From contig CALXOV010000053.1 of NCBI GenBank assembly GCA_944390105.1, forward strand, positions 1 to 46,905: 46,905 nt of DNA, written 5' to 3'. Made by a program: the position numbers and the translations under genes. Each line of letters opens with the position of its first letter. The stretch's first letter is position 1. The notes under the pieces are model-generated. The model ran no database searches. It was not told the DNA's origin and saw nothing but the letters and a program-made list of their open reading frames with translations. Positions 42,057 through 46,905 of this stretch are shown here, in pieces. Source of the DNA: an uncultured Succinivibrionaceae bacterium (lineage in GTDB: Bacteria; Pseudomonadota; Gammaproteobacteria; Enterobacterales; Succinivibrionaceae).

Positions 42057-43730
42057 ATGATATCTGTTTTAAAACATATTCAAATAACAATTGCTTTATT
42101 AAAGGGGTATGGGATAAGAAAAATTGTTATTTCCGGTGGTAACAGGAATATTCCATTTAGTGAGAGCATTGTTCACGATTCATTTTTTGAATGTTTTTAT
42201 CATGCAGATGAACGAACAGCAGCATACTTTGCTCTAGGCTTGGCCACAAAGTCAAAAGAAACTGTTGTTTTGTCCTGTACTTCGGGCACTGCCTTAGCTA
42301 ATTATGTTCCTGCAATTGCGGAAGCATTCTATCAGCATGTTCCACTTCTTGTTATATCAGCGGACCGTAGACCTTTACTATTAAACCAAAATGAAGATCA
42401 AATGATCAATCAAGTGGGAATATTTTCTAATTTTATTAAAAAAACTGTAGACTTGCCTGAAGTTCATGGCCCTCACACTAGATGGGGATGTAGACGGCTT
42501 GTTTGTGAGGCAATAAATGAAGTTAAACATCATATACCTGGGCCTGTTCATATTAATTACAGAGTTGGAGATGAGAGTTTTAAATTTGAAGAGGGGACAT
42601 TAGTTGAGCCAGATCTGGGGATTAGATTAATTGATGGCTCAAACGACATAGAGATTGATAACTTAGTGCTAGAGCTAAAAAAATATAAAAAGATAGCCAT
42701 ATTATGTGGCCAGTCCTCTAAACTTTCTGATTCCGAATGCGATTCAATTGATCTGTTCTGTGAAAGATTCAATGCTGTTGCAATAGTAGATGGCTTATCG
42801 AATGCTAACAAGCTAAAATATAAAGTCAATATCGTAAACTTCAATAGAGCTAAACCAAGGTGGACAGAAAATATTGACATTTTCCCTGATCTTGTTATTC
42901 AAATAAATGGAAGAACTACTTTTGGTGTCAATGGACGTTTTCGAGCAAATGCTTCTAGATTCGATTTTTGGTTAGTAAACAATGATGGTAGCATCTCCGA
43001 TCTTTTTAGAAAAATTAATAAGGTAATTGAGTGTAATTATCAAGTTTTATTTAATAAGCTTTCGCGACATATTTCAAATGAAAGAAAAATTTTAACTTAC
43101 TATGAGACTTTCAGTAGAGAGATTAGCTCTATTGATGATTTCCCTGAGATGGATTTTTCTAATTTTTATGTCACAAAAAGGATGGTTGAAGTAATCCCTG
43201 AAGGATCTTTACTCCACCTAGGAATACTTGACAGTCTTACTCAAAGCTTATTATTTATAAACAAAGATATTGAATGTTACTCAAATAGAGCAACGTGGGG
43301 AATTGATGGTTCACTTGCGTCTTTTTTAGGTCAAGCCTTCCTTCATAAAGGGCTATCGTTTATTATAATAGGAGATTTAAGCTTCTTTTATGGTATGAAT
43401 GCCTTATGGACGCGTCATGTAAAAAATAATGTTCGAGTTCTTGTTAATAACAATAATGGAACTTCAACTATAGAAGATAATGCTAAACGATTTAAGTTAG
43501 ATCTTAAAGTATGGGGCAATTTTCAAGGCACAGATCATAATGCTACTGTTAAGGGATGGGTTGAATCGCTAGGATATAAATATATTTCAGCATCTAATCT
43601 TGAAAGCTTTAATACAAATTTACCTGTTTTTATGAGTGATAGCGATAAGCCTATCGTTTTTGAGGTATTCACAAAAAATTCGGTGAATAATCGTGTAAAA
43701 GCAATAACCAGAGGATACGCGGACAAATGA
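42057..43730 (+). CDS. MenD-like thiamine-diphosphate enzyme in the capsule cassette
   Basis: 557 residues with the three-domain ThDP decarboxylase plan and MenD-specific motifs: GGNRNIPF (MenD SPGSRNTPL), HADERTAAYFALGLA with catalytic-type E52, SGTALANYVPAIAEA, ISADRRP, YSNRATWGIDGSLAS and the ThDP site GDLSFFYGMNALW to VLVNNNNG. MenD itself adds the C4 unit from 2-oxoglutarate to isochorismate in menaquinone synthesis. No other men gene is present; neighbours are pyruvyl transferase and UGM with 1-nt spacing and ATGA overlap. It probably acts in making an unusual capsule building block by decarboxylating a 2-oxo acid and transferring the acyl carbanion. A housekeeping MenD is less likely given the context and AT-rich composition. 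Confidence 0.78.
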   Translation: MISVLKHIQITIALLKGYGIRKIVISGGNRNIPFSESIVHDSFFECFYHADERTAAYFALGLATKSKETVVLSCTSGTALANYVPAIAEAFYQHVPLLVISADRRPLLLNQNEDQMINQVGIFSNFIKKTVDLPEVHGPHTRWGCRRLVCEAINEVKHHIPGPVHINYRVGDESFKFEEGTLVEPDLGIRLIDGSNDIEIDNLVLELKKYKKIAILCGQSSKLSDSECDSIDLFCERFNAVAIVDGLSNANKLKYKVNIVNFNRAKPRWTENIDIFPDLVIQINGRTTFGVNGRFRANASRFDFWLVNNDGSISDLFRKINKVIECNYQVLFNKLSRHISNERKILTYYETFSREISSIDDFPEMDFSNFYVTKRMVEVIPEGSLLHLGILDSLTQSLLFINKDIECYSNRATWGIDGSLASFLGQAFLHKGLSFIIIGDLSFFYGMNALWTRHVKNNVRVLVNNNNGTSTIEDNAKRFKLDLKVWGNFQGTDHNATVKGWVESLGYKYISASNLESFNTNLPVFMSDSDKPIVFEVFTKNSVNNRVKAITRGYADK

Positions 43731-44872
43731 ACTATAAAATGGTATACATAATTGGAGCAGGCCTTTTTGGTTCAGTAATAGCTGAAAGAGTATCTTCTCT
43801 GCTTAAATTACCGATAATTATCGTTGATAAAAGAGAGCATATTGGAGGTAATTGCTTTGCATTTAATGAGCCTAGTACAGGTATAAACTGCCATAAATAT
43901 GGAGCACATATTTTTCATACCTCAGATAAGAAGGTATACAATTATTTATCTTCTTTTGTTGAGTTTAATTGCTACCGCCATCAAGTAATGACAAGGTCTA
44001 ACGGTAGAATATACCAAATGCCGATAAACCTTAAAACTATCAATCAATTTTTTGATGTCTGCTTAACGCCACAACAATGTAAGGAATTTCTTGAGAAGAA
44101 GATCGCTCAATCGCATATTGATTCTCCGGCAAATCTTGAGGAACAAGCTATCTCACTTATAGGTGAAGAACTATATAACGCATTTATTAGGGGTTATACA
44201 GCAAAACAATGGCAAAGGGATCCAAAGGATTTGCCTTCATACATTATTAATCGACTTCCATTCAGAACAAATTTTAATTCTGATTATTTTTCAGATTCTT
44301 ATCAGGGAATACCTATTGGAGGTTACCAGAACTTATTTGATAAGTTACTATGTAATCCACTTATTAAAGTTTTTCTTAATACTTCATATAATGACATTAA
44401 GAAAGAAATAAAGAGCGATGATCTTATTATTTATACCGGAGCTCCTGATGAATTATTTGATTTCCGATATGGAAAACTAGAATGGAGAAGTTTAGATTTC
44501 AAATGGGAAATTCATAATGTAAGTGATTTTCAAGGTATAGCAGTATTAAATGAAGCTGATGATGATGTCCTTTATACAAGGACTCACGAGTTTAAGCATT
44601 TCCACCCAGAAAATAAGGAAACTTACGAGCTTGGTAGAACTGTTATTTGTAGGGAATACTCAAAGGAGTACAAAGAGGGAGACACTCCATATTATCCTAT
44701 AGATACAAATAGAAATAGAAAAATATATGCTAAATATAAAATTTTAGCCGATAGAACTCGAAATTTATACTTAGGAGGAAGGTTAGGGATGTATAAATAT
44801 ATGGATATGGATAAAACCGTAAGAGCTGCTTTTGAGCTTTTTAATCAAATAGTTGAGTATAAAAAATATTAA
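43727..44872 (+). CDS. glf: UDP-galactopyranose mutase
   Basis: 381-residue flavoenzyme that interconverts UDP-galactopyranose and UDP-galactofuranose. FAD-binding GAGLFGS (10-16), VDKREHIGGNCF, KYGAHIFHT, RHQVMT, FIRGYTAKQW and the C-terminal LGGRLGMYKYMDMD are diagnostic. The ATG at 43727 overlaps the previous stop (ATGA); the Met at 43739 is an alternative start with the weakly placed GAGGA at 43711. It supplies UDP-Galf for the GlfT2-like transferase at 37767. Confidence 0.95.
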   Translation: MNYKMVYIIGAGLFGSVIAERVSSLLKLPIIIVDKREHIGGNCFAFNEPSTGINCHKYGAHIFHTSDKKVYNYLSSFVEFNCYRHQVMTRSNGRIYQMPINLKTINQFFDVCLTPQQCKEFLEKKIAQSHIDSPANLEEQAISLIGEELYNAFIRGYTAKQWQRDPKDLPSYIINRLPFRTNFNSDYFSDSYQGIPIGGYQNLFDKLLCNPLIKVFLNTSYNDIKKEIKSDDLIIYTGAPDELFDFRYGKLEWRSLDFKWEIHNVSDFQGIAVLNEADDDVLYTRTHEFKHFHPENKETYELGRTVICREYSKEYKEGDTPYYPIDTNRNRKIYAKYKILADRTRNLYLGGRLGMYKYMDMDKTVRAAFELFNQIVEYKKY

Positions 44873-44930
44873 AAAATTAATAAGAGGTAATAAATATACT
44901 AGAATCGACGTTTATGTGTATTTATTACAA

Positions 44931-44944
44931 TTTTTTTTTTTTTT
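44931..44944. repeat. T14 homopolymer before the split glycosyltransferase
   Basis: Fourteen T residues ending 20 nt before the ATG at 44965, in the expected leader/ribosome-binding zone. Length change could modulate expression. Confidence 0.85.
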
Positions 44945-44964
44945 ACATTGTGAGTATTTTTATA

Positions 44965-46298
44965 ATGAACAAGAAAACATTATTAGTTTGCTTAACAACA
45001 ACTGGAGATAGACTATTCGCCGCTGTAGTGACGCTTTTAAGCTTCAAATTAACCAATCAAGATATTGATTATGATATAAATTTATACATTAAATATAATA
45101 AAGATTTCAATGAAGATTTAATTAAAAAGGATTATGCGAATGTATTGAAATTATTTCAAAATATAAACTATTATTATAAAGAGGATGATATAAATAAATT
45201 ATTTACAGGGATAAATATTAATAGAATACGGAATACAGAATACGGAAACAATAGATGGGGGGGGGGGGGATAATTTTTACAAAGTTTTATTATCTCAAAT
45301 TTTTAGACAGATATAAATATGTAATTCATCTTGATGATGATATTGTAGTATTAAAATCTATAAAACAATTTTTAACAGGTGATTTTGAAATTGCTGGAAC
45401 AGTAGCATCAAATGACGATAAAGTAAAATCGTTAAAATATATTAATGATTTTATATCAAGCAATAAAGGAAAATATCAAGAAGTTTTAAATAATTTTGTA
45501 ATTCAGCCTAAATTAACAGGCGGGGTTATAATTTATAGCGACCTTATGGATAAGATTTCTATTTATCATGATGTACTAATTAGTAGTTTAAATTTTTATA
45601 TAAATAAAAATATTTTTATAACAGAGGAATTATGCTTCCTAATCGCAAATACAATTTGTCAAATAAAAGTGAAAAATTTCACTGATCTCAATGTAAGCTC
45701 AATAAAATCAAATTCTTCTTCCTTTGTTTCTCATTGCGCTGGACACAATAAATTTTGGAATAATCCACTAGTATTGGAGTCGTGTCCTACATGGTATTAC
45801 TTATTTAATGTTTGGAAAGGGATAGGAGGGAGATTTGACCGTAAGATTGTCACTATTTCTGAAAAGGAAGCGTTCATTCCTGCCTTAAATATTAGAAAAA
45901 AAGTTTGCCCTCTTTATTGGCAAAAAATATATTTTAATTTTTATAAATTTTATCCTCAATATCTTTCGATTGATACAAATATCGATTTATATAAGCAAGA
46001 ACTTTTATTTAATTTTTATGGTATAAAAAATGACAAATTGTCATTTGTGATTTTTATAAGCGATTTTATTTCAAACCCAAAAATTCATTTTATTGTTCGA
46101 ACCTATGAAAAGAATAATTTACATATAAAAGATTACTTTGAAAAAATTGCTTTTAAGTACAATATATCATACATAGACAAAAATAAATATTTTTATGTGG
46201 AACGAACAATTCGAAGTGAACAATTCTCTTTAAGAGAGTTATTGTCTTTCTTTGATATAACAAACGAGTTTTACGAATTTTATCTCGGTTTGAGTTAA
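44965..46298 (+). CDS. Phase-variable GT8-like glycosyltransferase, frame-shifted (OFF) by a G13 tract
   Basis: The first frame runs from ATG 44965 (MNKKTLLVCLTTTGDRLF) to a TAA at 45271-45273 directly after a run of 13 G. The second frame continues from the tract to 46298 with FLDRYKYVIHLDDDIVVL, a DxD metal-binding motif after a hydrophobic strand, as in GT8-type retaining glycosyltransferases. Adding one G (14) or removing two (11) joins the frames as ...NNRWGGG(G)IIFTKFYY... into a single protein of 443-444 residues; 13 G gives a ~102-residue truncated product. The latter half is full length and shows no decay, so a reversible switch is more likely than a dead gene. A longer start at 44914 would read the T14 tract as Phe and is unlikely. 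A tract-length sequencing error is the main alternative. Confidence 0.78.
45257..45269. repeat. G13 tract, probable phase-variation switch
   Basis: Thirteen consecutive G residues within AT-rich coding sequence of the glycosyltransferase. Coding poly-G tracts of this length slip at replication and turn surface-glycan genes on and off. Confidence 0.9.
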
Positions 46299-46331
46299 TT
46301 GATTATTTTTACAATAAGATAATTAATATAT

Positions 46332-46726
46332 GTGTGTACGGAATGCACACTTTTCCAACGGGTGATAGTTCTTTGGTCAGCTGTACAGGGCAAGACCCAA
46401 GTCTAGTACAATATTGACACCGCGAAGTATTGGCTGAAAACAGTACGATGGCAAGTGCTAAGCGCACCGGCGAACAGAAATCTCATCAGGCCAAGCAACT
46501 GGGCGAGCTCCCAAAACAAGGCGAAACCCGAAGCTGTAATCGTAAGGTTTCTGTGTAAATTCGGCGGGGCCTGGATAAGGAAAGTTTCGCTTACCCCTGG
46601 AGAGATCTGCCAGGTAACGGAAACGTTATAGAAAATCGAACTGGCAGAAGTCAGATGATGTCACAGTGGCTGGGAGTATCTGCGAAGGACCGAAATGTTA
46701 AAGGTACAAAAGTGTGCAAAATTGAA
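46332..46726 (+). mobile_element. 5' part of a group II intron (ribozyme domains), truncated
   Basis: The segment starts with GTGTGTACGG-AATGCACAC, fitting the GUGYG 5' boundary and first stem of bacterial group II introns, and has many short helices and purine-rich loops. GGAGAGATCTGCC at about 46599 followed by GGCAGAAGTCAG at 46642 is the paired stem found in many such introns just ahead of the intron-encoded reverse transcriptase. AAGGACCGAAATG then gives a plausible start codon at 46695 for that protein, but only ~11 codons remain before the IS sequence. Domains V/VI and the reverse transcriptase are not in the window. It lies 33 nt after the glycosyltransferase stop. Confidence 0.6.
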
Positions 46727-46905
46727 TGTAGGCGCCCTCATAAAATACCCCCATAATGAACCAACCCCCTATTTTGCGACAGTTTCCAAGTTAATTTTTT
46801 TGAAAAAGTTTGAGGGGGACAGATATCCAAGTCCTTCCTGGATTCGTTCTTTGTTATACCATTGAATATAGTCGTTGATGATTGCTCTGAACTCTTTTCG
46901 TGTTG
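46727..46905 (-). mobile_element. IS3-family insertion sequence, 3' end (partial)
   Basis: The IS end appears to begin with TGTAGGCGCCCTCATAAAA at 46727, which has the usual terminal TG, and continues with the transposase end on the minus strand to the window edge. The other terminus and the target duplication are outside the window, so the exact end is tentative. Confidence 0.6.
46769..46905 (-). CDS. IS3-family transposase OrfB, C-terminal fragment
   Basis: Read on the minus strand from 46903, the last 44 codons encode EFRAIINDYIQWYNKERIQ, then LGYLSPSNFF and a short tail to TAG at 46769-46771. YIxWYNxxRxxxxLGYLSPxxF is the conserved end of the DDE integrase domain of IS3-family OrfB, after the catalytic Glu. 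The frame is intact up to the window edge; the start lies outside. Confidence 0.88.
   Translation of the reverse strand, partial: TRKEFRAIINDYIQWYNKERIQEGLGYLSPSNFFKKINLETVAK

Noticed and set aside
44914..44964. Alternative upstream start for the split glycosyltransferase
   Set aside because: It would add a Phe-rich stretch from the T14 tract before MNKKTLLVCLTTTG, which already looks like a normal GT N-terminus.

Overview
The window looks like a Gram-negative gammaproteobacterial chromosome. The reasons are the rlmN–rodZ gene pair, two classical trimeric-type porins with N-terminal signal peptides and a C-terminal Phe, perfect CRP-type operators, an H-NS-like protein, and a complete ABC-transporter-dependent (KpsCS/KpsMTED) capsule locus. 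The signal peptides and the giant beta-strand-repeat surface protein would suit an anaerobic gut relative such as the Succinivibrionaceae, but that is a guess from general resemblance, not a search result. No rRNA, tRNA or CRISPR array was seen.

Layout. 1-5845: a 1774-residue secreted repeat protein resembling an autotransporter passenger but lacking a C-terminal barrel, closed by a terminator. 5846-7087: mostly non-coding, AT-rich, with one 63-residue zinc-ribbon protein. 7088-10384: rlmN and an unusually long rodZ, then a terminator. 10385-11489: no gene seen. 11490-11969: H-NS-family protein. 12276-15246: two tandem near-duplicate porin genes, each with its own CRP site, -10 box and the same terminator. 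15247-16838: 1.6 kb with no convincing gene but with a candidate structured RNA, a G10 tract, a good sigma70-type promoter and a ~490-nt structured leader.

16839-46298: one long co-directional capsule locus. Its first part (to 30703) encodes a probable lipid anchor pathway: a seven-domain type I polyketide synthase, an alpha-oxoamine synthase, a GNAT acyltransferase, a short-chain reductase and a membrane phospho-transferase of the LTA-synthase type, with KpsS inserted among them. KpsC, a small lipoprotein, KpsM, KpsT, KpsE and KpsD follow. The PKS/oxoamine-synthase/reductase core recalls rhizobial rkp-1 and Burkholderia wcb capsule genes. Oxoamine synthase plus GNAT plus reductase also parallels bacterial ceramide synthesis, so a sphingoid-like capsule lipid is a reasonable hypothesis. 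Immediately after kpsD the DNA turns strongly AT-rich. This is the serotype-specific cassette: a GlfT2-like glycosyltransferase, an MDR dehydrogenase, a polysaccharide pyruvyl transferase, a MenD-like thiamine-diphosphate enzyme, UDP-galactopyranose mutase, and a glycosyltransferase split by a G13 tract (probably phase-variable and OFF here). The capsule therefore probably contains galactofuranose and perhaps pyruvyl or other unusual substituents.

46332-46905: the 5' ribozyme part of a group II intron, cut by an IS3-family element that runs off the window end.
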